Made by a program: the position numbers and the translations under genes
Notes under the pieces: model-generated
Databases searched by the model: none
Seen by the model: only the letters and a program-made list of their open reading frames with translations
What the model was told of the DNA's origin: nothing
In this document: positions 26,265 through 35,335 of the stretch, in pieces
Numbering within the stretch: position 1 is the first letter of the stretch
Layout: each line of letters starts with the position of its first letter
Assembly (NCBI RefSeq): GCF_000025005.1
Contig: NC_013525.1
Coordinates: 1,948,501-2,012,500 of the forward strand
Direction of reading: 5' to 3'
Origin: Thermobaculum terrenum ATCC BAA-798
GTDB taxonomy: Bacteria > Chloroflexota > Chloroflexia > Thermobaculales > Thermobaculaceae
DNA: 64,000 nucleotides

Positions 26265-28055
26265 ATGGTACCAATATCAGGCTCGATAAACTCCAAACCT
26301 ACTCCTTCCGATCAGGAAGGAGAGATCTATAAGTATGTTTCTAACCGACGGGACACTTCTTACAGAGCAGGCATGAGAATGAAGAATCAGGAAAATGATG
26401 CTGATTATGTCGACCTCGAGATTGAGGAAAGCCTGCAGGATCCAGAGGATCTTGAGGATCTTGAAGGGACAAACTTAGATGATCCTATAAGGCTCTATCT
26501 AAGGGAAATAGGCAAGGAGAACCTTCTAAGTCAGGAACAAGAAATAGAGCTAGCCAGAAAGAACGAAAGAGGCAATTATCTCTCAAATATTCGATCCTCA
26601 CTGCAAGGACTTGACCCATCTCAGTTCACCGAGCAGCTGGCTGTCACACTCATCACCGATCTGGAGAGTTCCTTGCAGGCAGCAAAGGAATTGTATACTC
26701 ATATATTCCCTGCCGATAGTATTCCAGACTACTGGGTTGAACTAATAGAAAGAGTTGTCCAACACCTAGGATTGGAATCTAGGGTAGAACAAACCACAGA
26801 ACAGTCGGATGAAGATTCAGAATCCAAAGGCATCTATTCTGAGATAGATTGGGCCATAGTTAGGTTGCACATACTACAAGAGCTGGCGCCTGCAGATATT
26901 TCCGAGAAGATAGTTAGGACTAGTTATAGGCCATTTGACTTCACGTCGGATTTGATAAAACACTTTGGTGCTAATCAAGCTGATATACAAGATAAGATCA
27001 CCAAGTGGATAGCAGAAGGTGATATTGCCAGGAAGAGGCTCATAGAGGCAAATCTGCGCCTGGTAGTCAGTATAGCTAAGAAGTATACCGGTAGGGGCAT
27101 AACCTTATTAGACTTGATACAGGAAGGTAACATAGGGCTAATCAAAGCCGTTGAAAAGTTTAGGCACCAAAAGGGATATAAGTTCTCAACCTACGCCACT
27201 TGGTGGATTAGGCAAGCAATAACCAGAGCCATTGCAGACCAAGCCCGTACTATACGCATACCAGTCCACATGGGCGAGGCGATTAACAAAATTGCCCAGG
27301 CCAGAAGAAGGTTAACTCAAGAACTAGGGAGAGAGCCTACAGAACAAGAGATAGCAAACTACTTGGGGATTCCAGTAGAAAAAATCAGAGAGGTACAGAA
27401 GATATCACAGGAGCCCATATCTCTGGAGAACCCTGTAGGAGAGGAAGAGGACACCTCGCTTGGAGACTTCATACAAGATCATAAGGCTCCTGCCCCTATG
27501 GATGCGGCATCCCAATCCCTCTTGAGGGATCAGATAGATCAGGTACTTAAGCACCTGAGCGAGAGGGAGAGAGGGGTCCTGCTGATGCGATTCGGCTTGG
27601 ACTGTGAACCTCGTCCATACAGAGAGGTAGCACATATACTCGCTGTGTCTCCTAATCAAGTCATGCAGGCTGAAAGCCGAGTGCTCGACATGGTTGCAGC
27701 CAGGCTCTCTCCAGAGGACTATCAGATGTTGCTCGATAGATTTGGGCACCTAGATAGGTCTCCCATGAGTGAAGAAAGCTTTCGCCTCAAATACAAGCTA
27801 ACTCAGACACAGCTAAGGGAGATCGACCAAAAGCTACGCGAAGCTCTGGCATCCGTGATGTTACATGTTCCAGCTCCTGAAAGGGATATGATGAGGTTCA
27901 GGTTTGGCCTAGATATAGGACAACCTAGAACTCTGGAAGAAGTTGGTAGAGCCTTTGGAGTAACCAGGGAGAGGATCAGGCAGATAGAATCAAAGGCTCT
28001 TCGCAAACTTCGCCGAGATGTATTCCGAAGGCAGCTGGAAGATCTGCTATCTTAA
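26265..28055 (+). CDS. rpoD: RpoD-type sigma-70 factor with three tandem region-4 domains
   Basis: 596 residues from ATG 26265 (GGAGGG six bases before it); an in-frame ATG at 26229 lacks a ribosome site. Region 1.2 (about 72-103, [12 protein letters not shown]) is followed by a roughly 140-residue non-conserved insert. Region 2 (252-328) contains [15 protein letters not shown], and region 3 is 334-413. Region 4 then appears three times: about 422-480 ([18 protein letters not shown]), 483-531 ([14 protein letters not shown]) and 536-586 ([20 protein letters not shown]). Only the last has a consensus helix-turn-helix ([19 protein letters not shown]). It is the probable primary sigma factor, six bases upstream of obg. 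Confidence 0.94.
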   Translation: MVPISGSINSKPTPSDQEGEIYKYVSNRRDTSYRAGMRMKNQENDADYVDLEIEESLQDPEDLEDLEGTNLDDPIRLYLREIGKENLLSQEQEIELARKNERGNYLSNIRSSLQGLDPSQFTEQLAVTLITDLESSLQAAKELYTHIFPADSIPDYWVELIERVVQHLGLESRVEQTTEQSDEDSESKGIYSEIDWAIVRLHILQELAPADISEKIVRTSYRPFDFTSDLIKHFGANQADIQDKITKWIAEGDIARKRLIEANLRLVVSIAKKYTGRGITLLDLIQEGNIGLIKAVEKFRHQKGYKFSTYATWWIRQAITRAIADQARTIRIPVHMGEAINKIAQARRRLTQELGREPTEQEIANYLGIPVEKIREVQKISQEPISLENPVGEEEDTSLGDFIQDHKAPAPMDAASQSLLRDQIDQVLKHLSERERGVLLMRFGLDCEPRPYREVAHILAVSPNQVMQAESRVLDMVAARLSPEDYQMLLDRFGHLDRSPMSEESFRLKYKLTQTQLREIDQKLREALASVMLHVPAPERDMMRFRFGLDIGQPRTLEEVGRAFGVTRERIRQIESKALRKLRRDVFRRQLEDLLS

Positions 28056-28060
28056 ATAGC

Positions 28061-29368
28061 ATGGTAGATCAAGTAGTAATAGAGGTAAAAGCTGGCGATG
28101 GCGGAAATGGCAGTGCCAGCCTAAGGCGTGAGAAATTCGTCCCCAAGGGTGGTCCGGATGGAGGAGACGGAGGGAGAGGAGGATCTGTTTACCTTGTGGC
28201 AGATCCTAGCGAGAACACTCTCCTCCCCTACACCTTCAAGAAGAGATATGTAGCAGAATCAGGTGGTCACGGTAGATCCCAGAAGCGCCATGGTAAAGCA
28301 GGCGCAGATCTCTTCTTGCCCGTACCCGTGGGTACAGTAGTATATGACGACGAAACAGGGGAATTGCTTGCGGATCTCTCTACCCCTGGCCAAAAAGTGC
28401 TTGTGGCTCGAGGGGGGCGTGGAGGATTAGGCAATACCCATTTTGCTACTAGTACATATCAGACTCCTAGGTTTGCCGAAAAGGGTGAACCGGGTGAGGA
28501 AAGACGACTTAGGCTAGAGCTGAAACTGCTCGCTGATGTCTCGCTAGTGGGGCTGCCAAACGCAGGAAAGAGCACACTCTTATCAGCCATAAGTTCTGCA
28601 CGACCCAAGATAGGGAACTACCCCTTCACTACTCTTGAACCGGTATTAGGGGTGGTACAAGTTCCAGGATCAGAAAAGAGCTTTGTAGTAGCAGATATCC
28701 CAGGACTTGTAGAAGGAGCCCACGAGGGCACAGGATTAGGAGACGAATTTCTCAGACACATCGAGAGAACGAGAGTGTTACTCTTCGTGGTAGATGGTTC
28801 TTCCCAGGATGGTGTGGATCCCCTGGATGCCATAAGAATCCTTAGAGAAGAGCTTAGATATTATGATCCCAAGCTTCTTGAGAGACCTTCACTGGTAGCG
28901 TTCAATAAGATTGACCTTCCCGAAGCTCAGCAACGATGGGAGTCTTTCAAGAAGGAAGTTGAGACTCTAGGGTACGAAGCACTACCAGTTAGTGGCGCAT
29001 CCAGGGAGGGACTTAGAGAGCTGATATATAAACTCTCTCAAATGCTGGAAAACGCACCACCTATAGGCACCTTTGCACCCCAAGAAGAGCAAGCAGTCAT
29101 ACGCCCTAGATCAATAGATCACAGGTGGTACCAAATAAGGCGTAAAGGCAAGCGTACTTGGGAGGTACATGGCCCTACAATCGAGCGTATAGCAGTGATG
29201 ACCGATATCACAAATCCTGAGGCAGTGAATCGCCTGGAGAGAGAGATGGACAGGATGGGCATCACCAAGGATCTGGAGAACGCAGGTATCGAGCCGGGCC
29301 ATGTAGTGAGAATTGGGGGGGTGGAAATAGAGTGGGGACCCAGCTTAGATAAAGACCAAAACAAGTAG
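28061..29368 (+). CDS. obg: Obg family GTPase
   Basis: 435 residues. The Gly-rich Obg fold ([30 protein letters not shown]) comes first. The G domain has G1 [12 protein letters not shown]3 [10 protein letters not shown] and G4 NKIDL. A C-terminal OCT domain (about 345-425) is present. Obg binds the 50S subunit and ppGpp and couples ribosome assembly to growth state. It begins six bases after rpoD; rsmI follows in the same direction. Confidence 0.96.
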   Translation: MVDQVVIEVKAGDGGNGSASLRREKFVPKGGPDGGDGGRGGSVYLVADPSENTLLPYTFKKRYVAESGGHGRSQKRHGKAGADLFLPVPVGTVVYDDETGELLADLSTPGQKVLVARGGRGGLGNTHFATSTYQTPRFAEKGEPGEERRLRLELKLLADVSLVGLPNAGKSTLLSAISSARPKIGNYPFTTLEPVLGVVQVPGSEKSFVVADIPGLVEGAHEGTGLGDEFLRHIERTRVLLFVVDGSSQDGVDPLDAIRILREELRYYDPKLLERPSLVAFNKIDLPEAQQRWESFKKEVETLGYEALPVSGASREGLRELIYKLSQMLENAPPIGTFAPQEEQAVIRPRSIDHRWYQIRRKGKRTWEVHGPTIERIAVMTDITNPEAVNRLEREMDRMGITKDLENAGIEPGHVVRIGGVEIEWGPSLDKDQNK

Positions 29369-29383
29369 CGAGGTCGAATAGCT

Positions 29384-30244
29384 TTGGCCACTCTCTACTT
29401 AGCCAGCACGCCTATAGGGAACCTAGGGGATATAACTCTACGTGCGCTAGAGATCTTCAAAAGCGTGCGTGTAGTTGCAGCAGAGGATACCAGAGTAACA
29501 AGGAAGCTCCTGTCTCACTATGGCATACATTGTAGACTGATAAGCTATAACGAACACTCCCCACCTTCTAGGTTAGATGAGATACTAAGTGTACTTCAGG
29601 ATCAGGATGTTGTATACGCAACGGATGCGGGCGCTCCAGGTATATCTGATCCAGGAATGACCCTAGTAGCTACGGCACTAGAAAAGGGTATAAAGGTAAC
29701 TCCACTCCCTGGAGCATCCGCTCTAACTACCGCAATAATGGGGTCTGGATTCCCTGCAAATCGATTCTTATTCCTGGGCTTTCTGCCCCGAGGCTCCAAG
29801 GAAAGGGCTGAGGCCCTGGCTCAGGCTACCACGACCCCGTATACGATAGTGCTGTTCGAAGCTCCACATAGATTGGTAAAAACCCTTCAAGACTTGCTAA
29901 ACGCTCTTGGCGACAGGCAAATAGTAGTAGCCAGGGAGATGACCAAGATACACGAGGAGTTTCGCAGGTCCCACATATCTCAAGAAATAGAGTATTGGAG
30001 TAAGACTGAGCCTAGAGGAGAATATACCCTGGTTATAGCTCCATCAGCAGCATTACAAGAAGCAGGTCAAGATGAACAAAGCTTATCTGTTTATCTTGAT
30101 AGGATAGAAGAGGGAGTAAGAGCAGGCAAAAAAGCTAAGGACATCATAAAGCAGATAGCTACACAAACCGGCATATCCAGGAATCTGCTTTATAGGGCTT
30201 GGTTAGATCACTTACAAAACATAAATCAAGATAAAAAGTCGTAG
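29384..30244 (+). CDS. rsmI: 16S rRNA (cytidine-1402-2'-O)-methyltransferase
   Basis: 286 residues. The tetrapyrrole-methylase-like fold shows LYLASTPIGNLGDITLRAL, AEDTRVTRKLLSHYGI, TDAGAPGISDPG and LPGASALTTAIMGSGF, all diagnostic of RsmI. It uses SAM to methylate the ribose of C1402 in the ribosomal P site. A TTG start is used, 15 bases after obg. Confidence 0.95.
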   Translation: MATLYLASTPIGNLGDITLRALEIFKSVRVVAAEDTRVTRKLLSHYGIHCRLISYNEHSPPSRLDEILSVLQDQDVVYATDAGAPGISDPGMTLVATALEKGIKVTPLPGASALTTAIMGSGFPANRFLFLGFLPRGSKERAEALAQATTTPYTIVLFEAPHRLVKTLQDLLNALGDRQIVVAREMTKIHEEFRRSHISQEIEYWSKTEPRGEYTLVIAPSAALQEAGQDEQSLSVYLDRIEEGVRAGKKAKDIIKQIATQTGISRNLLYRAWLDHLQNINQDKKS

Positions 30245-30257
30245 CGTTTTCTTGACT

Positions 30258-30285
30258 TTTACTTGCTATAACGCTACTCCATAAT
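30258..30285 (+). promoter_or_regulatory. Putative promoter of the xer gene
   Basis: TTTACT (30258-30263) and CATAAT (30280-30285) are 16 bases apart. RNA would start near 30292, consistent with translation from TTG 30329 rather than ATG 30284. A GTAGCGTT/AACGCTAC inverted repeat (30241-30248, 30270-30277) overlaps it. Confidence 0.4.
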
Positions 30286-30328
30286 GATAGAATGTTTCTG
30301 GGTTTACTTCACGAACAGGAGAGAACCA

Positions 30329-31261
30329 TTGTTCGACGGACTGAGCAGTGTTGAGGAGTTCATATCCCATCTAGAATCGGAAAGGCATTTTTCAAACAAC
30401 ACTACTGCTGCCTATAAAAACGATATATTACAGTTCCACGATTGGCTTCAGGGTAAGGATCATATCAACTCTTGGGCGGCGGTAACCTCTTCTGACATAC
30501 AGGATTACCTCCTGTACCTGAAAGGTAATCAGGACAGGGCCTACGCTCCAAGCACACAGGCACGTAAGATGGCAGCTATAAAGAGCTTCTTCCAGTTCTT
30601 GGTAGCCAAGTCTGTAGTGGATCAAAATCCAGCCAGCGATCTCATAAGCCCAAGAGTACAGAAATACTGGCCAAAAGCCATAAGCGTGCAAGAAGTCAAT
30701 ATGCTACTTGCAGCTGCCAGTGATTCAGAGACGCCAGAGGGAATTAGGGATAGAGCAATGCTTGAGGTGCTTTATCGCACCGGGCTGAGAGTGAGTGAGC
30801 TGGTTAGCCTGAATGTGGACGATATAAATCTAGACGAAAGCCACCTCAAATGCATAGGCAGAGGAAAGACCAGAAAGGTGCCTTTGTCTCAACCCGCAGT
30901 GGATGTCCTCAAGTTGTATCTTGAGAGATCCAGACCTTTGCTGGTCAGAGGGCAAGACGAGCAGGCACTATTCGTGAACCACCGAGGGCAGAGGCTCACT
31001 AGACAAGGTTTCTGGTTAATTCTCAAGGCTTATGCTTCGGAGGCTGGGATCAAAGGGATTACACCTCACACGCTCAGGCACTCTTTTGCCGCTCATATGA
31101 TCGATGGAGGAATAGACCTGAGGCAGGTACAAGAGTGGCTTGGACACGCAAGCATAACGACCACCCAGGTCTATAGACAGATAAAGTCGAACTCTCATTC
31201 AGAGAAAATAATAGACATTAAAAGCAGGGAAGAGAGAATACCCGAGGAAGTAGCTAAATGA
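30329..31261 (+). CDS. Tyrosine recombinase, XerC/XerD-like
   Basis: About 310 residues from the TTG at 30329, which has AGGAGAG five bases before it; an in-frame ATG at 30284 would add 15 unlikely residues. The N-terminal SAM-like DNA-binding domain covers about 1-95. The catalytic domain shows Arg in YRTGLRVSEL, Lys in GRGKTRKVPL, HTLRHSFAAHM (His-x-x-Arg), WLGHASI and the nucleophile Tyr in TTQVYRQI. No integrase neighbours or attachment site are seen, so a housekeeping chromosome-dimer resolution role is likely. Whether it is the XerC or XerD partner cannot be told. Confidence 0.9.
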   Translation: MFDGLSSVEEFISHLESERHFSNNTTAAYKNDILQFHDWLQGKDHINSWAAVTSSDIQDYLLYLKGNQDRAYAPSTQARKMAAIKSFFQFLVAKSVVDQNPASDLISPRVQKYWPKAISVQEVNMLLAAASDSETPEGIRDRAMLEVLYRTGLRVSELVSLNVDDINLDESHLKCIGRGKTRKVPLSQPAVDVLKLYLERSRPLLVRGQDEQALFVNHRGQRLTRQGFWLILKAYASEAGIKGITPHTLRHSFAAHMIDGGIDLRQVQEWLGHASITTTQVYRQIKSNSHSEKIIDIKSREERIPEEVAK

Positions 31262-31458
31262 GATCTCCATTCATCGCCTTGCTAACGGGGCTAATCGCAC
31301 TTTCTGCATACAAGTTAGGATTTCCTGTGGTAAAAGTGTACGATGCCCCAGATGGGGGAAAGGTAATGAGGTTCTCTTTCAGCAAGACCCCAGGCTTCGT
31401 TGCTTACATGCGCATGCCGCGCAAGGCACTGCCTCAACCAGAAACGAAGCGTGCATGA
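31258..31458 (+). CDS. Small hypothetical protein with N-terminal membrane/signal segment
   Basis: 66 residues. Its ATG overlaps the xer stop as ATGA, so it is probably translated by coupling. A hydrophobic stretch (SPFIALLTGLIALSAYKLGF, about 3-22) could be a signal peptide or membrane anchor, followed by a basic, proline-containing tail. No family is recognised. It is followed by a terminator, marking it as the last gene of the xer transcript. Confidence 0.6.
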   Translation: MRSPFIALLTGLIALSAYKLGFPVVKVYDAPDGGKVMRFSFSKTPGFVAYMRMPRKALPQPETKRA

Positions 31459-31482
31459 AATCAAGCTCCTTGCAAGATATCT

Positions 31483-31512
31483 AGCCATCCCCACCAATGT
31501 TTGGGGTTGGCT
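31483..31512 (+). terminator. Terminator/attenuator just upstream of glyS
   Basis: An 11-base-pair stem with one T-T mismatch (31483-31493 with 31502-31512), followed by TTTCATTTTT. It ends the xer-small protein transcript, yet the glyS ribosome site (AGGAGG) begins only about ten bases later, leaving no room for a separate promoter after the hairpin. Confidence 0.75.
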
Positions 31513-31532
31513 TTCATTTTTAGGAGGTTAGG

Positions 31533-32906
31533 ATGGCTGAAACTAAGGAAACAACCGAAACTACAGTGAGCATGGATACTATCGTATCTCTCGCCAAAAG
31601 GAGAGGTTTCGTCTTTCCCAGCAGCGAGATCTACGGTGGCTGGTCAGCTTTCTGGGACTATGGCCCCGTAGGCGTAGAGATGAAGAAAAATATCAAGAAG
31701 GCATGGTGGCATGACGTCGTACAAATCCGACACGATGTCGTAGGTATAGATGCAGCTACGATAATGCATCCTCTAGTATGGAAAGCTTCTGGGCACCTTG
31801 AGAACTTCAACGACCTAATGGTCGACTGTAGGAACTGCAAGCAAAGGTTCAGAGCTGATCATCTTCCTGGTTACGAAGAGAACAAGAGAGCAGGGAAAGA
31901 GAATCCAATAGAGGGACTCTCCTGCCCCAACTGCGGATCGAAAGATCTAACACCTCCTCGCCCATTTAACACCATGTTCAAGACGTTCGTTGGGCCAGTA
32001 GAAAACGAGGCCGCGGTAGCCTATCTAAGACCCGAGACTGCCCAGGCTATATTTGTTCAGTTCTCAAACGTACTCATGACTAGCAGGAAGAAATTGCCCT
32101 TCGGCATAGCCCAGATAGGCCGAGCTTATCGTAATGAGATAACCCCAGGCAATTTCATATTCCGATCGAGAGAATTCGAACAAATGGAACTGGAGTATTT
32201 CGTACGGCCAGGCGAAGATGACAAATGGTATGATTACTGGCGCAACTTTGCGATAGATTGGTTTGTGTCTCTGGGAGTATCCAGAGAGAGGTTGCGCCTT
32301 AAGGAGCATGCTAAGGAAGACCTCTCTCACTACTCGAAGGCAACAACCGACTTGGAATACCTCTATCCGTTTGGATGGAACGAACTGTGGGGTATCGCTA
32401 ACCGCACCGACTATGACCTCAAAGCTCATATGGCGGTCAGTGGGCAGCAGCTGACTTACTACGATGAAGAGACTAAGAGCCACATAGTTCCATACGTCAT
32501 CGAACCATCACTAGGAGTAGACAGATCCTTCCTGGTATTCCTTCTAGATGCCTATCATGAGGAACCAGACAATGAAGGTACTCGCGTAGTTCTCAGATTC
32601 CACCCAAGGATAGCTCCGGTGAAGGTCGCTGTGCTACCGCTATCCCGCAAGGAGCCTCTCATCAAGATAGCATGGGAGATAAGAGACAGACTGGCAGATG
32701 TGTATGTGACCGACTACGATGAGACCGGCAGTATAGGCAGGAGATACCGCCGGCAGGACGAAATCGGAACTCCTTACTGCGTAACGGTTGACTTCCAGAC
32801 ACTAGAAGACAACGCCGTTACTATAAGAGACAGAGATACCATGCAGCAGGACAGGGTGAGCATTTCTGAGCTCGAGTCTGTCCTCAAGGATAAGCTTGGG
32901 TTCTAG
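31533..32906 (+). CDS. glyS: Glycyl-tRNA synthetase (single-chain alpha2 type)
   Basis: 457 residues, the eukaryote/archaea-like alpha2 type also found in many bacteria, not the alpha/beta GlyQ-GlyS type. Class II features: FVFPSSEIYGG...WDYGPVGVEMKKN, LRPETAQAIF, motif 2 region GIAQIGRAYRNEITP and motif 3 region PYVIEPSLGVDRSF. An inserted zinc knuckle is visible (CRNCKQRF...CPNCGS). It charges tRNA-Gly. The ATG has a strong AGGAGG site. Confidence 0.96.
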   Translation: MAETKETTETTVSMDTIVSLAKRRGFVFPSSEIYGGWSAFWDYGPVGVEMKKNIKKAWWHDVVQIRHDVVGIDAATIMHPLVWKASGHLENFNDLMVDCRNCKQRFRADHLPGYEENKRAGKENPIEGLSCPNCGSKDLTPPRPFNTMFKTFVGPVENEAAVAYLRPETAQAIFVQFSNVLMTSRKKLPFGIAQIGRAYRNEITPGNFIFRSREFEQMELEYFVRPGEDDKWYDYWRNFAIDWFVSLGVSRERLRLKEHAKEDLSHYSKATTDLEYLYPFGWNELWGIANRTDYDLKAHMAVSGQQLTYYDEETKSHIVPYVIEPSLGVDRSFLVFLLDAYHEEPDNEGTRVVLRFHPRIAPVKVAVLPLSRKEPLIKIAWEIRDRLADVYVTDYDETGSIGRRYRRQDEIGTPYCVTVDFQTLEDNAVTIRDRDTMQQDRVSISELESVLKDKLGF

Positions 32907-32974
32907 GAGCCCACAACATACCCAAAGTGGGAATCCTGGCAAAGAAGCATTCAAAGTACGGAGAATAACTTGTC

Positions 32975-33004
32975 GGCAGGAGGGCTAGTGAGCGCCCTCC
33001 TGCC
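32975..33004 (-). terminator. Bidirectional hairpin between glyS and the glycan locus
   Basis: A perfect 11-base-pair GC-rich stem (32975-32985 with 32994-33004), overlapping the stop codon of the minus-strand sugar transferase gene. Neither side has a strong T-tract, but its position between converging genes supports termination. Confidence 0.55.
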
Positions 33005-34139
33005 TCAACACCACCGGTATGGTGGCTAGACACAGCATTATATCTCCTAGAAGCGTATGGTTCTCAGCATACTCAGCTTCTAGTTTGGTGCGTTCCTCAT
33101 AGCCAAGATTAGATCTACCTGCTACCTGCCAAGGGCCTGTTAGGCCAGGCTTAACCGTCAGCATCTTCAGTATGTCGGGTATTGTCTCGGGAAATCTCTC
33201 TGCCTGAGCTATGATCTCGAAGGGGTAGCGAGGTCTTGGCCCCACTATACTCATCTCGCCATGCAAGACATTGATAAGGTTAGGAAGCTCATCGATGCTA
33301 GTCTTACGTATGAACCTGCCTACCCTTGTCAACCTTGGATCATCATCTAGAAGCTTGAAGTTGTTTCTTCTATACTTCTCCCACAGTACTGGGTTGTTTA
33401 CCAGAAGTAAGTGTGCGTTTGGCACCATACCCCTGAACTTATACATCTTGAAAGGTACACCATGCCTCCCCGCCCTCTTGGGAATATCCGCCATGACTGG
33501 CCCAGGAGATTCCAGTTTGATTAGTATTGCCACTATCAGCAATAGGGGAGCAAATATCAGCAAGGCTGTCAGAGATACTATTATGTCAAAAGTTCTCTTG
33601 AGAACTCTTTTGAGGCTCCACTTCTGACTCTCAGCCCAAAGTATCTGTACTTCTATAGGCGCATTGTAAAGCCACTCTTGGATCTTGGCATCTAGTATAT
33701 ATTGCTGTCTGTCATGTATATGAGCCTCCCTGGGCTCGAGATCGCGCAGATCCAGGATACGTAAGGAGTAGCGATATCCTGCCACAAGAGAAGTGGTGAT
33801 AGCTGCTTCAAATATTAGAACACTTCTCGGGAACTCCTGAATAGGATCCTGAAGGGACACGAATACTAACAGGAGGGTTGCAACTATAGACCCCACTACA
33901 GTAGCGGACACTACAGCTACCGTTTCTCTCAAAGCAGCATTCTGCCAAATATATCTATATAGTCCAAAAAGGGCAAATAGAGCTATTCTGAGAATTATAA
34001 GAGGGAATAACAGGTCAATAAATCTCGGAAGCTCCCTCTCCAGATATGGAAAAGGCACACGCACTGCAAAGCTGAGTATAAAAGAAGCAGCCACACACAG
34101 CACATCTATTATGAACCACCAGAAAGCCCCTAGCTTCAT
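32985..34139 (-). CDS. Polyprenyl-phosphate sugar transferase (initiating enzyme of glycan synthesis)
   Basis: 384 residues from ATG 34139 (GGAGA upstream, four-base overlap with the preceding gene). The N-terminal third has about four membrane helices. The C-terminal bacterial sugar-transferase domain starts KRTFDIIVSLTALLIFAPLLL, with KFRGM (KFRSM variant), DDDPRLTRVGRFIRK, SIDELPNLINVLHGEMS and VGPRPR. Such enzymes put the first sugar-1-phosphate on undecaprenyl phosphate. The usual Rossmann-like middle domain of WbaP/WcaJ relatives is reduced to about 60 residues, an unusual compact form. It is the last gene of a minus-strand glycan locus. Confidence 0.9.
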   Translation of the reverse strand: MKLGAFWWFIIDVLCVAASFILSFAVRVPFPYLERELPRFIDLLFPLIILRIALFALFGLYRYIWQNAALRETVAVVSATVVGSIVATLLLVFVSLQDPIQEFPRSVLIFEAAITTSLVAGYRYSLRILDLRDLEPREAHIHDRQQYILDAKIQEWLYNAPIEVQILWAESQKWSLKRVLKRTFDIIVSLTALLIFAPLLLIVAILIKLESPGPVMADIPKRAGRHGVPFKMYKFRGMVPNAHLLLVNNPVLWEKYRRNNFKLLDDDPRLTRVGRFIRKTSIDELPNLINVLHGEMSIVGPRPRYPFEIIAQAERFPETIPDILKMLTVKPGLTGPWQVAGRSNLGYEERTKLEAEYAENHTLLGDIMLCLATIPVVLRQEGAH

Positions 34140-35326
34140 GATGTTCTCCAAATATATGGATATGCCTTTGTTAACAGCTTATGTATTCTTCGAACCTCAG
34201 CCTCAGCGGTATGATCCCGGGCAAAACGCAGCGCATTTGAAGATAAACTCATCCTTAGATCGTCTGCTTGTATCAAGCGTTGAACACAAAAAGCTAGAGC
34301 CCTAGCATCCCCAGGCTCTACTAATAGACCATTGACGCCATCCTCTATGATATCGGGTATACCGCCCACTTTCGTCGCCACTATGGGCAGTCCAGCTGCC
34401 ATAGCCTCAAGCAGCACTTTTGGAATGCCCTCAGAAAGGCTCGGCAGAACGTATATATCTGCTCTGTCGAAGTAGGTCTTTAGCGCCGGACCAGGGGGGG
34501 CATAGCCAGGGAACTCAACAGCATGTTTCAAGCCTAACTTAGAAGCAAGATCCCTAAGGTAGTCTCCTTGTTCCCCATCTCCAACTATTGTCAGATGCAC
34601 ATTGAAGCCTCTATCGATTAGAAGCTTTACCGCTTCAAGAAGATAAGCAAGGCCTTTGACTGGTCTGAGCTGACCTGCCCAAAGTAAACGCACAGGATTA
34701 TGCAGTACACCCTTAGGGTTATTGCTGATATCAGATTCCTTCACCAGGCTACTATTAGCAATGATCGCATTTTTGGATCTTTCGAGATATCGACTGAGCC
34801 CCTTGCCAGTTACTAATACCGCCCCTCTCCTAGCAGCCAATAACATGCTTCTATCCAAGTAGACTGCAAGCCTTCGAGCCATATTATCCCGTTTTGTTTT
34901 GGAAACATACTTAGCTCTGGTAGTTTCCATTATGTCCCCTCGTATCCAGAGGACATACGGTTTTGCTAGCAATAGACAGACGAAAGCCGTTATAGGTAGC
35001 AGAGGATGCGGGCCATTTATCCACACTAAGTCTGACCTGCGAACACATTGGTAAATCTTCCGCACTATAACCGGAAGATCTCTCGGCAGCTGCTTCATGA
35101 ACTGCTCGATAGTCCTTGAGGGTGGAAGCTTTATATAACGAATACGCTCGCTTTCTATACTAAATCCGCCAACGCCAGAGGCATGTACTGGGCAGCAAAT
35201 CTCTATATTTTCAGTAAAAGCAAGCAGCTCAGGGACAAATTTCATAAAGGCGCTGGTAGTGCAGACCTTATCTTCATCCACAAAATGATAGTCACTTGTT
35301 ACAAGGCACAATCTGTTTATCTTCAT
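34136..35326 (-). CDS. Glycosyltransferase family 4 protein
   Basis: 396 residues with a GT-B fold. The C-terminal domain has VRLLWAGQLRPVKGLAYLLEA, IVGDGEQGDYLRDLA and VLPSLSEGIPKVLLEAMAAGLPIVATKVGG, the EX7E retaining-transferase signature (Glu in SEG and LEAM). It would add a hexose from a nucleotide sugar in the cytoplasm. It sits nine bases after a GT2 gene and overlaps the sugar transferase gene. Donor and acceptor are unknown. Confidence 0.9.
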   Translation of the reverse strand: MKINRLCLVTSDYHFVDEDKVCTTSAFMKFVPELLAFTENIEICCPVHASGVGGFSIESERIRYIKLPPSRTIEQFMKQLPRDLPVIVRKIYQCVRRSDLVWINGPHPLLPITAFVCLLLAKPYVLWIRGDIMETTRAKYVSKTKRDNMARRLAVYLDRSMLLAARRGAVLVTGKGLSRYLERSKNAIIANSSLVKESDISNNPKGVLHNPVRLLWAGQLRPVKGLAYLLEAVKLLIDRGFNVHLTIVGDGEQGDYLRDLASKLGLKHAVEFPGYAPPGPALKTYFDRADIYVLPSLSEGIPKVLLEAMAAGLPIVATKVGGIPDIIEDGVNGLLVEPGDARALAFCVQRLIQADDLRMSLSSNALRFARDHTAEAEVRRIHKLLTKAYPYIWRTS

Positions 35327-35335
35327 ACTTCCGAT

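Noticed and set aside
31459-31532. T-box riboswitch upstream of glyS
   Set aside because: The spacer is only 74 bases, holds one hairpin, and lacks the T-box core sequence.
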